DNA of 14,802 nt from an uncultured Ruminococcus sp. (GTDB lineage Bacteria > Bacillota > Clostridia > Oscillospirales > Acutalibacteraceae): contig CADCON010000056.1 in NCBI GenBank assembly GCA_902803035.1, forward strand, positions 1-14,802, written 5' to 3'. Each line of letters starts with the position of its first letter. The stretch's first letter is position 1. A program made the position numbers and the translations under genes. The notes below the pieces were generated by a model that worked only from the letters and a program-made list of their open reading frames with translations, was not told the DNA's origin and made no database searches. Shown here one piece after another: positions 1 through 7,269 of the stretch.

Positions 1-51
1 GATGACGATAATGCTGCGGACAGCAGCGAAGGAGAGGAAGACAAACAATGA
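1..51 (+). CDS. C-terminal end of an upstream gene (partial)
   Basis: Frame 1 is open from the window edge to a TGA at 49-51 and encodes an acidic tail, DDDNAADSSEGEEDKQ. The stop overlaps the ATG of the next gene (48-50) in an ATGA arrangement, which is typical of translationally coupled genes and is the main reason to believe this frame is real. Nothing of its domains is visible, so no function can be given. Such acidic, low-complexity tails occur on many unrelated proteins. Confidence 0.55.
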   Translation, partial: DDDNAADSSEGEEDKQ

Positions 52-743
52 AAACATTCAAAGGCGTTCTGTTTGATTTCAATGGGACACTGTTTTTCGA
101 TACAGTGCAGCACGAGCAGGCGTGGCGGCAGTATGTGAAGGAGATCGCCGGCCGCGATGTGACGGATGACGAATTCCGCTACTGCATACACGGCCGCACC
201 AACGCCGACATTCTCCGGTATTTTCTTCACAACGGGCTGACCGACGCGGAAATCAGCCGTCACGCGGAGGCGAAGGAAGAGATTTACCGCAGACTGTGCC
301 TTTCGCTGCATGACAGACTGCGGCTTGCCGACGGCGCGTGTGAATTTCTCGATGAGCTGAAGGCGGCGAGGGTGCGTATGGCGGTTGCCACGTCATCGGG
401 CCGCACCAACACGCAATTCTACATCAAGCGGTTTGATCTTTTCCGCTGGTTCAATCAGAATACGTTGCTCTACAATGACGGCACCATCGCAGGCAAGCCC
501 GCTCCCGACATCTATATTGCGGCGGCGGAAGCGATAGGGCTGGAGCCGTGTGAGTGTGTGGTATTTGAGGATATGCCGTCCGGAATAGAAGCCGCGGCGG
601 CGGCCGGCGCGGGGAAAATTGTCGCCGTCGCGTCGTCGCTCAGCCACGAATTCCTCTCTTCTGTGGGAGGCGTGGACGAAGTGATACCGGATTTCACCGA
701 TGAAGCATTCAGACGGCGTATGCTTGAATTGTTGACGGACTGA
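48..743 (+). CDS. HAD-superfamily hydrolase, beta-phosphoglucomutase-like subfamily
   Basis: This 231-residue protein has the usual length of a subclass IA HAD phosphatase or phosphomutase with a helical cap. Motif I is DFNGTL, with nucleophile Asp10. Motif II is VATSSG (Thr115-Ser116), motif III is the lysine of GKPAPD (Lys150), and motif IV is FED (Glu174-Asp175) followed by the family's SGIEAA stretch. The residue two after the nucleophile is Asn12 where most phosphatases have the general acid/base Asp. Some relatives may share this change, but it argues against assuming ordinary beta-phosphoglucomutase chemistry. The likely reaction is dephosphorylation of a small phosphorylated metabolite or sugar in the cytoplasm; the substrate cannot be told from sequence. 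The start overlaps the upstream stop and is preceded by a purine-rich AGGAGAGG ribosome binding site. The Nudix gene follows after 16 bases, so the two are probably co-transcribed and may both clean up aberrant phosphorylated metabolites (inference). Confidence 0.9.
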   Translation: MKTFKGVLFDFNGTLFFDTVQHEQAWRQYVKEIAGRDVTDDEFRYCIHGRTNADILRYFLHNGLTDAEISRHAEAKEEIYRRLCLSLHDRLRLADGACEFLDELKAARVRMAVATSSGRTNTQFYIKRFDLFRWFNQNTLLYNDGTIAGKPAPDIYIAAAEAIGLEPCECVVFEDMPSGIEAAAAAGAGKIVAVASSLSHEFLSSVGGVDEVIPDFTDEAFRRRMLELLTD

Positions 744-759
744 CAGGAAGGAAATCGGA

Positions 760-1773
760 ATGAAAAACGCAACGCTTTGTTACATCGAGCGGGACGGCAA
801 GATTCTCATGATGTTCCGCAACAAGAAGCCCAACGATCCCAATGAAGGCAAGTGGATCGGCGTGGGCGGCAAGGTGGAGCCTGGCGAAACCGTGGAGCAG
901 TGCGCCCGCCGCGAGATTCTGGAGGAAACGGGGCTTACCGTCAGGGAGCTGACCGCGTGGGGCGATGTCTGGTTCCGTTCGGACGTGTGGGAGGACGAGG
1001 TCATGCACCTCTTTGCCGCGTCAGGCGCGGAGGGCGAGCTGTCTGGATGTGACGAGGGAGAGCTTCACTGGATAGAGAAGGACGAGGTGTTCAGCCTGCG
1101 CCTTTGGGACGGCGACCGTGTATTCCTGAAATATCTCATGCAGGGCGTGAAATTCGACCGTATGGAGCTGGAATACCATGGCGACCGGCTTTGCAGGTGC
1201 GTGGTGGACGGGAACGAGGAAGAGCTGCTCGACGTCAATCTCAGGAACGGCGAGCCTTCGGGAATGGTCGTTTCCCGCGATTTTGTGCATTGGAAGGGGC
1301 AGTGGCACCCGACGGTTCACGTCTGGCTGACGGGAAGGGATCCGCAGGGGAAACCCACCCTTCTCCTTCAGCTCAGGGCGGCGGGAAAGCGGCTCTATCC
1401 GTCCCATTGGGATATATCGGCGGCGGGTCACATTCCCGCGGGCGAAAGGCCATTGAACGGCGCGCTCCGCGAGCTGGAGGAAGAATTGGGCGTTCACGCC
1501 GCGCCGGACGATCCGGTCTACGCCGGTGTGCTGATCATGACGTATGACGACGACATCGGTCAGGGCTACCACGACCGCGAGCATTGCTATGTCTATCTGC
1601 TGCACAGCGACGCGGACGAGTCGGAATTCACCCTTCAGGCGTCCGAGGTTGAGAAGGTCATGTGGATGCCGTTCGACGAGCTGTATGAAGCGGTCCGCCG
1701 GAACACCTTCCATCATTGCCTTTTCACGCGGGAGCTTGATTTCATTCGTCCGTTCATCGAGGGACAGCTATAG
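760..1773 (+). CDS. Tandem Nudix hydrolase (two complete Nudix domains)
   Basis: The 337-residue protein carries two full Nudix boxes (G-x5-E-x7-REUxEExGU). The first spans residues 37-59 (GGKVEPGE, then RREILEETGL) in a domain resembling MutT/MTH1-type 8-oxo-dGTP diphosphatases, including the preceding KWIGVGGKVE stretch. The second spans residues 223-245 (GHIPAGE, then RELEEELGV), preceded by a WHPTVHVWL strand and YPSHWDISAAG, as in Nudix proteins related to isopentenyl-diphosphate isomerase. The linker, about residues 135-175, looks like the normal C-terminal part of the first domain. Each domain alone is usually a separate protein of 150-200 residues, so this is a natural fusion. Nudix enzymes cleave nucleoside diphosphates linked to another group, often to sanitise oxidised nucleotides. 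Domain 1 probably does this; the substrate of domain 2 is unknown. The gene sits 16 bases after the HAD gene, with an AGGAAGGAAA-like ribosome binding site. Confidence 0.93.
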   Translation: MKNATLCYIERDGKILMMFRNKKPNDPNEGKWIGVGGKVEPGETVEQCARREILEETGLTVRELTAWGDVWFRSDVWEDEVMHLFAASGAEGELSGCDEGELHWIEKDEVFSLRLWDGDRVFLKYLMQGVKFDRMELEYHGDRLCRCVVDGNEEELLDVNLRNGEPSGMVVSRDFVHWKGQWHPTVHVWLTGRDPQGKPTLLLQLRAAGKRLYPSHWDISAAGHIPAGERPLNGALRELEEELGVHAAPDDPVYAGVLIMTYDDDIGQGYHDREHCYVYLLHSDADESEFTLQASEVEKVMWMPFDELYEAVRRNTFHHCLFTRELDFIRPFIEGQL

Positions 1774-1792
1774 GAAAGGAACCGTTATCATA

Positions 1793-2497
1793 ATGAAATC
1801 TCCATTTGCAAAAGGGCTTTTCGACGGCATTCCGATTGCGCTCGGATATCTGTCGGTGTCCTTTGGCTTCGGAATACTGGCAGTCCGTTCGGGGCTGACG
1901 ACGCTGGCGTCGGTGATGATTTCCGCGTCGAATCTGACCTCCGCGGGGCAGGCCGCCGGCATAGGCATCATTGCCGCCGGCGGTTCGTATCTGGAAATGG
2001 CGCTGACGCAGCTTGTCATCAATCTGCGCTACGGTCTGATGTCCATTTCGCTTTCGCAGAAGCTGGACGGCACCTTCAACACCCCGCGCCGGCTGATAGC
2101 GGCTTACGGCATCACAGACGAGATCTTTGCCGTCGCCTCGGCGCAGAAGGGGTTGATCACCGCCCGCTATATGTACGGGCTGATCTCCGTTTCCACGTTC
2201 GGATGGTGTCTGGGGACGTTTCTCGGAGCGTCCGCCGGCGCGCTGCTTCCTTCATCGCTCACCAACGCGATGGGAATCGTGCTTTACGCGATGTTTATCG
2301 CCATTGTTGTTCCGCCGGCGAAAAAGAGCCGGGGCGTGTTGGCCGTGGCGGGCGTCGCCGCCTTCTGCAGCATGGTGTTCCGCTATCTGCTGCCGCAGGT
2401 CGGCGGGGGATTTGCCATTATCCTCAGCGCGATCATTGCCGCCGTCGCCGGCGCGCTGGCATTTCCGGCGGCCGGGGAGGAGGGGGAGCGCGCATGA
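1793..2497 (+). CDS. azlC: AzlC family branched-chain amino acid exporter, large subunit
   Basis: This 234-residue hydrophobic protein begins KSPFAKGLFDGIPIALGY and continues with the AzlC pattern: a glycine-rich first hairpin, a SxxTSAGQAAG stretch near residue 45, and the conserved VINLRYGLMSISL segment near residue 80. It has several predicted membrane helices. With AzlD it forms a two-component exporter of branched-chain amino acids; in Bacillus subtilis the pair confers resistance to 4-azaleucine. The start at 1793 is chosen because homology begins there and an AAAGGA sequence precedes it. An upstream in-frame extension to 1544 lies inside the Nudix gene and looks like out-of-frame translation. 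Its TGA overlaps the ATG of the next gene (ATGA), so translation of the two subunits is likely coupled. No regulator of the Lrp type is visible beside it. Confidence 0.93.
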   Translation: MKSPFAKGLFDGIPIALGYLSVSFGFGILAVRSGLTTLASVMISASNLTSAGQAAGIGIIAAGGSYLEMALTQLVINLRYGLMSISLSQKLDGTFNTPRRLIAAYGITDEIFAVASAQKGLITARYMYGLISVSTFGWCLGTFLGASAGALLPSSLTNAMGIVLYAMFIAIVVPPAKKSRGVLAVAGVAAFCSMVFRYLLPQVGGGFAIILSAIIAAVAGALAFPAAGEEGERA

Positions 2498-2808
2498 GCC
2501 TTGCGGTGTATATTGCGGTCATGGCAGGCGTGACCTATCTCATCAGAATGATCCCCTTCGCGGCGTTCCGCAAGCAGATCAAATCCCGGTTTTTCCGCAG
2601 CTTTCTGTATTATGTGCCATACGCGGTGCTGACGGCGATGACCGTTCCCGCCATCTTCTATTCGACGGGGAGCGTGGCGACGGCGGCATTCGGAACGGCG
2701 GTCGCGCTGGTTCTGGCGTATATGGATATGCCGCTGATTGTGGTGGCACTCGCGGCTTCAGCGGCCGCGCTGGCGGCGGGATGGATTCTTCCTTTTCTGC
2801 GTTTTTAA
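2494..2808 (+). CDS. azlD: AzlD family branched-chain amino acid exporter, small subunit
   Basis: The 104-residue protein has the size of AzlD and about four hydrophobic helices. Its early TYLIRMIPFAAF segment and its FLYYVPYAVLTAMTVPAIF segment match the family's conserved regions (first-helix R-x-x-P, then the YVPxAVLxAM motif). It is the membrane partner of AzlC, completing the exporter. The start codon overlaps the azlC stop by four bases, a classical stoichiometric coupling. A longer reading of this frame starting at 2203 lies within azlC and is not supported. The gene ends 24 bases before mnmA, with no terminator between them, so the thiouridylase gene is probably on the same transcript even though it is functionally unrelated. 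Confidence 0.92.
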   Translation: MSLAVYIAVMAGVTYLIRMIPFAAFRKQIKSRFFRSFLYYVPYAVLTAMTVPAIFYSTGSVATAAFGTAVALVLAYMDMPLIVVALAASAAALAAGWILPFLRF

Positions 2809-2832
2809 CAGGCTTTCGGAAGGCGGTGTAAA

Positions 2833-3882
2833 ATGAACAAGGTATTGACGGCCATGAGCGGGGGAGTGGACAGCTCCGCCGCCGCCCTGCTGGTCAGGGA
2901 CCGGGGCTGTGAGGCGGTCGGAGCGACCATGCGGCTGATCGACACAATGAAGGAAAGCGATATCGCGGACGCCCGGAGCGTCTGCGAAAGGCTGGGACTG
3001 AAGCATTATGTCTTTGATATGCGGGAGGAATTTGCCCGCGAGGTGCTCAGGCGGTTTGCCGACGCCTATCTCGGAGGTGAAACGCCCAATCCCTGCATCA
3101 TCTGCAATCAATACATCAAATTCGGTGAGCTTGCCAGAAGGGCTGCGGAACTGGGCTGTGACAAAATCGCCACAGGCCATTATGTTTCAGTCAGGTTTGA
3201 CAGCGGCTCCGGCAGATGGCTTCTGGTCAGGGCGCGGGACCGTGCGAAGGACCAGAGCTACTTTCTGTACAGGCTGAGTCAGGCGCAGCTTTCGTCCGTG
3301 CTCTTCCCGGTGGGTGAGCTGACGAAGGCCGAGGTGCGGGAGCTTGCGGCCGCCAACGGAATGGCAACTTCCCGCAAGGGCGACAGCCAGGATATCTGCT
3401 TTGTGCCGGACGGGAATTACGCCGGCTTTCTGGAACGCTATCTGGGAAGGAAATTTGAGCAGGGGGACTTTCTCGACCTTGACGGCAGGGTGATCGGCAG
3501 GCACAACGGCGCGGCGCGGTACACCATCGGACAGCGCAAGGGGCTTGGAATGGGCTTTGGCAGGCCGATGTACGTCTGCGGCAAGGATATGTCCCGCAAC
3601 ACGGTCACATTGGGCGGCAATGATCGGCTTTTCAGCCGCCGGGTGATAGTCAGCGATATCAATCTGATCGCGGCGCAAAGAATCGACCGCCCCCTCCGCG
3701 TGACAGCGAAGCTGCGGTATTCCCAGCGCGAGGAATACGCCCTTCTCGAACAGACAGGGGAGAATGAGTTCACCCTGACATTCGACCGTCCGCAGCGCGC
3801 GGCGGCGCCGGGGCAGGCAGCAGTCTGTTACGACGGCGAATGTGTCCTCTGCGGGGGAAGCATCGTCCGGAGCGTGGACTGA
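2833..3882 (+). CDS. mnmA: tRNA-specific 2-thiouridylase MnmA
   Basis: MnmA uses ATP and a persulfide sulfur donor to convert U34 of tRNA-Lys, tRNA-Glu and tRNA-Gln anticodons to 2-thiouridine. The 349-residue protein has the expected length. The PP-loop ATP site MSGGVDSS is at residues 8-15. The motif TPNPCIICNQYIKFG contains Cys91, which corresponds to the first catalytic cysteine. The second catalytic cysteine is Cys189 in KGDSQDICFV. The ATGHY segment, the KDQSYFLY stretch and the ARYTIGQRKGLG region of the central domain are all present, followed by a beta-barrel C-terminal domain. The start is supported by a GGAAGGCGGTG ribosome binding region just upstream. No cysteine desulfurase gene is adjacent, so sulfur delivery must come from elsewhere. 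Confidence 0.97.
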   Translation: MNKVLTAMSGGVDSSAAALLVRDRGCEAVGATMRLIDTMKESDIADARSVCERLGLKHYVFDMREEFAREVLRRFADAYLGGETPNPCIICNQYIKFGELARRAAELGCDKIATGHYVSVRFDSGSGRWLLVRARDRAKDQSYFLYRLSQAQLSSVLFPVGELTKAEVRELAAANGMATSRKGDSQDICFVPDGNYAGFLERYLGRKFEQGDFLDLDGRVIGRHNGAARYTIGQRKGLGMGFGRPMYVCGKDMSRNTVTLGGNDRLFSRRVIVSDINLIAAQRIDRPLRVTAKLRYSQREEYALLEQTGENEFTLTFDRPQRAAAPGQAAVCYDGECVLCGGSIVRSVD

Positions 3883-3903
3883 CCGGAATGATTTACAATG
3901 GAA

Positions 3904-3935
3904 TGGACATATTTTTTACGGATAAGGTATATGAT
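3904..3935 (+). promoter_or_regulatory. Weak candidate promoter before the solute-binding protein gene
   Basis: TGGACA at 3904-3909 is followed by TATATG at 3928-3933 (18-base spacer) and the overlapping TATGAT at 3930-3935 (20-base spacer). The 86-base gap after mnmA has no terminator-like hairpin, so read-through from mnmA is equally possible. Only the hexamer matches support it. Confidence 0.35.
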
Positions 3936-3968
3936 AGATGGAAGTTTTTTCAGGGAAGGAGTGTCACT

Positions 3969-5312
3969 ATGAGCCGCAAAATGATTCTCAGGGTCGTGTC
4001 GCTGCTGGCGGCGGCCGTGGTGCTGGCGCAGTTCTGCGCCTGCGGTGAGGACGGTCGTGAGAAACGGGAAGCGACGACGCTCAGGATCATGTCGTGGAAT
4101 GAGGATTTCCGGGAGCTGATGGAAAGATTTTTCATTCCGCGCCACAGCAAGCTCATGGAGAACGTGGAGATTGAGTGGATCACGACCGAAATCAACAGCT
4201 ATCGTTCCGACCTTCAGAACCGGCTGGCGGGCGGCGAATCCATTGATTTGTTCCTCGGAAGCTGTGAAATGGCCCCCTTTCTGGCGGCTGACCCGAATGT
4301 CGCCCCGCTTGCCGATCTGGGCATCACCGCGGAGGAGCTTTCGTGTCAGTACCGCTTCACCCGTGTGCTGGGGTCGGATACGGACGGGGTGCAGAAAGGC
4401 TCCGCCTACGACGCCGAGCCGGGAATTCTGCTCTATCGCGCGGATTATGCTGAGAAGTATCTTGGCGTGACCCATCAGGAGGAAATGCAGGAAAAGCTCT
4501 CCTCGTGGGATTCCTTCCTCGCCACCGCCCGGACGCTGAATGAGAAAAGCAACGGCAAAATCCGTATGCTTCCCAACAGCGCGGAGCTTTGGAAGTCGGT
4601 GGACTGGGCGATGTCAGGACTGTGGCTGACCGACGGAAAGCTGTCGGTGTCGGACGAATCCATCGCCCACTGGCTCAACACATTCAAGGACATTTATTCT
4701 TCAAAGGGATTCGCCAGTGCGAAGACCCTCGATGACGACTGGTACGGCGCGCTTGACAGCGGCGTGTTCTGCTTTTATGCCGCGCCATGGCTCTGCAGAA
4801 GCGGGCGAAGGGAAGTGGCGGACATCACCACCATTTTTTCGTACGAAAAGCGGAGCGGCGTTTCCTTCGGCAAATTCCGGACTTCGCCCGCGCCGGAGGG
4901 CTTTGTGTACGGCGGGAACTGGCTTTACAGCGCGAAGAATTCCGTCAATAAGGACATTGCCGCCGCCATCATCCGGGCGTTTACTTGCGATGCCGCGTTC
5001 ATGAAGCTGATCGCGCTGGCCGGGATGAAATATGTCAATCACAGCGGCGTCTGCCGGGAGCTGGCGGCATTACAGATGCCCAACCCCCTGTTTGAGGGGC
5101 TTGACGCGTTCTCGGTCTATGACGCCGCCGCTTCGGGACTTGAGCTGTCGGTGCCGACCATTTATGACCGCTCGCTGAGCGGATTGCTTTATGATCAGAC
5201 AAAGGCGTATTGCAAGGGAGAAATCAGGCAGAGAGAAGCCATCTACAATTTCCGCCTGAATGTCTGGAAAAGACACGAAGAAATCGCGGAAGAGCCGAGA
5301 AAAACGTGGTGA
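3969..5312 (+). CDS. ABC transporter solute-binding lipoprotein, family 1 (carbohydrate type)
   Basis: From the ATG at 3969 the protein has 447 residues. An N-terminal signal sequence (RKMILRVVSLLAAAVVLAQ) ends in FCAC, a plausible lipobox with Cys25 as the lipidated residue. The mature part begins with a TLRIMSWNEDF strand and has the LxxGExIDLFLG region near residue 85 and the SWDSFLATARTLN region typical of family 1 extracellular solute-binding proteins. These deliver sugars or other solutes to an ABC importer. No permease or ATPase gene is adjacent, so it is an orphan binding protein here and its ligand is unknown. The reading frame stays open upstream to 3840 inside mnmA, but the ATG at 3969 has a GGGAAGGAG ribosome binding site and starts the signal peptide, so it was chosen. 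Confidence 0.85.
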   Translation: MSRKMILRVVSLLAAAVVLAQFCACGEDGREKREATTLRIMSWNEDFRELMERFFIPRHSKLMENVEIEWITTEINSYRSDLQNRLAGGESIDLFLGSCEMAPFLAADPNVAPLADLGITAEELSCQYRFTRVLGSDTDGVQKGSAYDAEPGILLYRADYAEKYLGVTHQEEMQEKLSSWDSFLATARTLNEKSNGKIRMLPNSAELWKSVDWAMSGLWLTDGKLSVSDESIAHWLNTFKDIYSSKGFASAKTLDDDWYGALDSGVFCFYAAPWLCRSGRREVADITTIFSYEKRSGVSFGKFRTSPAPEGFVYGGNWLYSAKNSVNKDIAAAIIRAFTCDAAFMKLIALAGMKYVNHSGVCRELAALQMPNPLFEGLDAFSVYDAAASGLELSVPTIYDRSLSGLLYDQTKAYCKGEIRQREAIYNFRLNVWKRHEEIAEEPRKTW

Positions 5313-5378
5313 GTATGACTAATTTGTTAAAAAATCATGTCATTATTCCCTCTTGAGGTTACAGTGCATTAATAATCT

Positions 5379-5407
5379 TTGACAATTCAGGATTTATATG
5401 CTAGAAT
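5379..5407 (+). promoter_or_regulatory. Sigma-A-type promoter for the PASTA pseudokinase gene
   Basis: A perfect -35 box TTGACA (5379-5384) and the -10 box TAGAAT (5402-5407) are separated by exactly 17 bases. Transcription would start near 5414, leaving a leader of about 70 bases before the ATG at 5483. No clear terminator separates it from the upstream lipoprotein gene. Confidence 0.82.
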
Positions 5408-5411
5408 GTTC

Positions 5412-5428
5412 TTGATCAAAAATTGATC
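5412..5428 (+). repeat. TTGATC direct repeat at the transcription start
   Basis: TTGATC occurs at 5412-5417 and again at 5423-5428, spaced 11 bases centre to centre, about one helical turn. The first copy is part of the palindrome TTGATCAA. The pair lies immediately downstream of the -10 box, where a repressor could block initiation. The operator role is inference; the repeat itself is visible. Confidence 0.4.
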
Positions 5429-5482
5429 GACCTTTTCATATTGTCAGTAAGCAAACAGGTCTGAATCAAAGGAGAGATTTCA

Positions 5483-7210
5483 ATGGAATTCAAGGGTTTG
5501 TGCCTGGGCTGTATGTGCAATAAGGGCGACGCGGTGCAGTGCCCGAAATGCGGCTATGTCGATGGTACCCCTCAGGTTTTGCCTTATCTTGAACCCGGTA
5601 CACTGCTGAAAGAAAGATATATAGTAGGAAAACATATCAGCTCCAACGGCGAGGGCGTCACCTATATCGGTCTGGACGCCACCACCAATAAGAAGGTGAC
5701 CGTCAGGGAATACCTTCCCAAGACGCTTTGCTCCAGAGTCAAGGGCGATGACAATATCATCATATCCCCCGGCAACAAGCTGGTCTATCAGGATTATCTC
5801 CAGGACTTCATGGAGATTGGCAGGGCGCTGATCAAGCTGTCAACGCTGCCTTCCATCGTTCCGGTGCTTGATATGTTCGAGTCCAACAAGACCGCCTATA
5901 TTATTTATGAATTCGTCGACGGCAAGCCGCTCAATGAGATCATCAAGCGCGCCCGCCGCTTTACATGGGAGGAAGCGCGTCCGCTCTTCCTGCCGCTGAT
6001 TTCCACCGTCAATTCCGCGCATTCCATCGGGCTGGTGCACTTCGGCATTTCGCCCGACAATATTATCATGACGCGCAGCGGGACGCTGAAGCTGCAGGGC
6101 TTCGGCAGCCCGGACGCCCACCTGTCCGAAACCGAACTGACGCCCGAATTCTATGAGGGATTTTCCGCGATCGAGCAGTATTCGCTGGAGGGCAAAAAGG
6201 GCAAATGGACGGACGTTTACGCCATGTGCGCGGTGATTTTCTACGCACTGACCGGCAAAAGGCCGCCCGACGCGGTTTCGCGTTCGTATGAGCCAAGACT
6301 GAATATGCCCGCCGAGGTCGCACAGAATCTGCCCGCCCACGTGGTCACCGCTCTGGCGGGGGGCTTGCAGGTCAATATCGAGAGCCGCACGCATTCCATG
6401 GAGGAGCTGAAGAACCAGCTCACCAATCCCGTTCCGCGCAGACAGGAACCGAAGCCGAGACCTAAGCCCGTTCAGGCGGCGGCCCCGGCGGCGGATTACG
6501 GCGACAGATATGTCGATGAGCCGGATTACCGCGAGCCGCCAAGACCCGCTTCGTCCGCTCCCGTAACGAGAAGAGAGCCGGATTACGAACGCGAAGATGA
6601 CGAGCCGGAGATTTCGCCCTACAAGTACGGCATTATTTCGGGACTGATCGGATTCGTCGTGCTGGGCGTGATCGCGCTGATATTCATCAACCTGGTGATT
6701 CTGCCCATGATGAACAAGGACAACACCGAGGACGATATCTCGTCCGATTATGTATCGTCGCAGGAGAATGACACCGATTCTCAGCCGAAGGTGCTTTACA
6801 GAGTTCCCAATCTGGTCAATAAGAAGTGGAGCAGCGTCAACGGCAATGAGAAATACAGCAATTTCTACATCCGTTTAATGGACGAGGTCTATGACGAGAA
6901 CTATGAGGAAGGCAGAATTATTTCCCAGACAGTCGAAGCCGGCTCCACCGTCGAGCAGAACACCCCGATCGGCGTCGTTGTGAGCAAAGGCTCCAAAATG
7001 CGCGTGGTTCCCAATATCATCGGAATGACCGTCCCCGAAGCCTCCAAGGCACTCGAAAAGGCGGGGCTTTCGCTGGGTGATCAGGCGGAGGAATACAGCG
7101 ATGACGTGGAGAGCGGCAAGATCATCCGTCTGAACGGCATCGACGTCGGCAAGAAGATTCAGGCCGGCAGCATGATCAATGTTGTTGTCAGTCAGGGTCC
7201 GGAGGAATAA
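5483..7210 (+). CDS. Membrane-anchored PASTA pseudokinase with N-terminal zinc ribbon
   Basis: The 575-residue protein starts with a zinc-ribbon-like cluster (Cys7, Cys10, Cys12, Cys20, Cys23). A Hanks-type kinase fold follows at about residues 42-315. A linker rich in proline and charged residues leads to one membrane helix near 384-407, then two extracellular PASTA domains (about 439-506 and 507-574). The kinase core is recognisable: SSNGEGVTY glycine loop, IIYEFVDGKPL hinge, and a C-lobe with DVYAMCAVIFYALTGKRPP. Key catalytic residues are changed: the VAIK lysine is Arg75, HRD reads HFG (Gly188), and DFG reads GFG (Gly206). Asn193 of the catalytic loop remains. PASTA kinases such as PrkC and Stk1 sense peptidoglycan fragments or lipid II and control cell wall growth. 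This one probably binds the same kind of ligand but signals as a scaffold or binding protein (inference). AAAGGAG eight bases before the ATG supports the start. Confidence 0.92.
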   Translation: MEFKGLCLGCMCNKGDAVQCPKCGYVDGTPQVLPYLEPGTLLKERYIVGKHISSNGEGVTYIGLDATTNKKVTVREYLPKTLCSRVKGDDNIIISPGNKLVYQDYLQDFMEIGRALIKLSTLPSIVPVLDMFESNKTAYIIYEFVDGKPLNEIIKRARRFTWEEARPLFLPLISTVNSAHSIGLVHFGISPDNIIMTRSGTLKLQGFGSPDAHLSETELTPEFYEGFSAIEQYSLEGKKGKWTDVYAMCAVIFYALTGKRPPDAVSRSYEPRLNMPAEVAQNLPAHVVTALAGGLQVNIESRTHSMEELKNQLTNPVPRRQEPKPRPKPVQAAAPAADYGDRYVDEPDYREPPRPASSAPVTRREPDYEREDDEPEISPYKYGIISGLIGFVVLGVIALIFINLVILPMMNKDNTEDDISSDYVSSQENDTDSQPKVLYRVPNLVNKKWSSVNGNEKYSNFYIRLMDEVYDENYEEGRIISQTVEAGSTVEQNTPIGVVVSKGSKMRVVPNIIGMTVPEASKALEKAGLSLGDQAEEYSDDVESGKIIRLNGIDVGKKIQAGSMINVVVSQGPEE

Positions 7211-7268
7211 AAAAAAAAAGACCGCCGCGCGGCAGGCATTTCCTGCTGTGCGGCGGTTGTATTTTTTT
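7208..7268. terminator. Shared bidirectional rho-independent terminator
   Basis: A 16-base-pair stem (7221-7236 with 7242-7257, a few G-U pairs) encloses a five-base loop. It is flanked by an A tract at 7208-7219 and a T tract at 7262-7268, so it can terminate transcription in both directions. It lies between the stop of the pseudokinase gene and the stop of the minus-strand degV-family gene, and the A tract includes the pseudokinase stop codon. Confidence 0.93.
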
Positions 7269-7269
7269 G

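Noticed and set aside
1544..1792. In-frame upstream extension of azlC
   Set aside because: It lies inside the Nudix gene in another frame, has arginine/serine-rich nonsense composition, and AzlC homology starts at 1793.
3840..3968. Upstream extension of the solute-binding protein frame
   Set aside because: It overlaps the end of mnmA; the signal peptide and a good ribosome binding site start at 3969.
3883..3968. Terminator after mnmA
   Set aside because: The TCCGG/CCGGA pairing is short, has a twelve-base loop and no adjacent T run.
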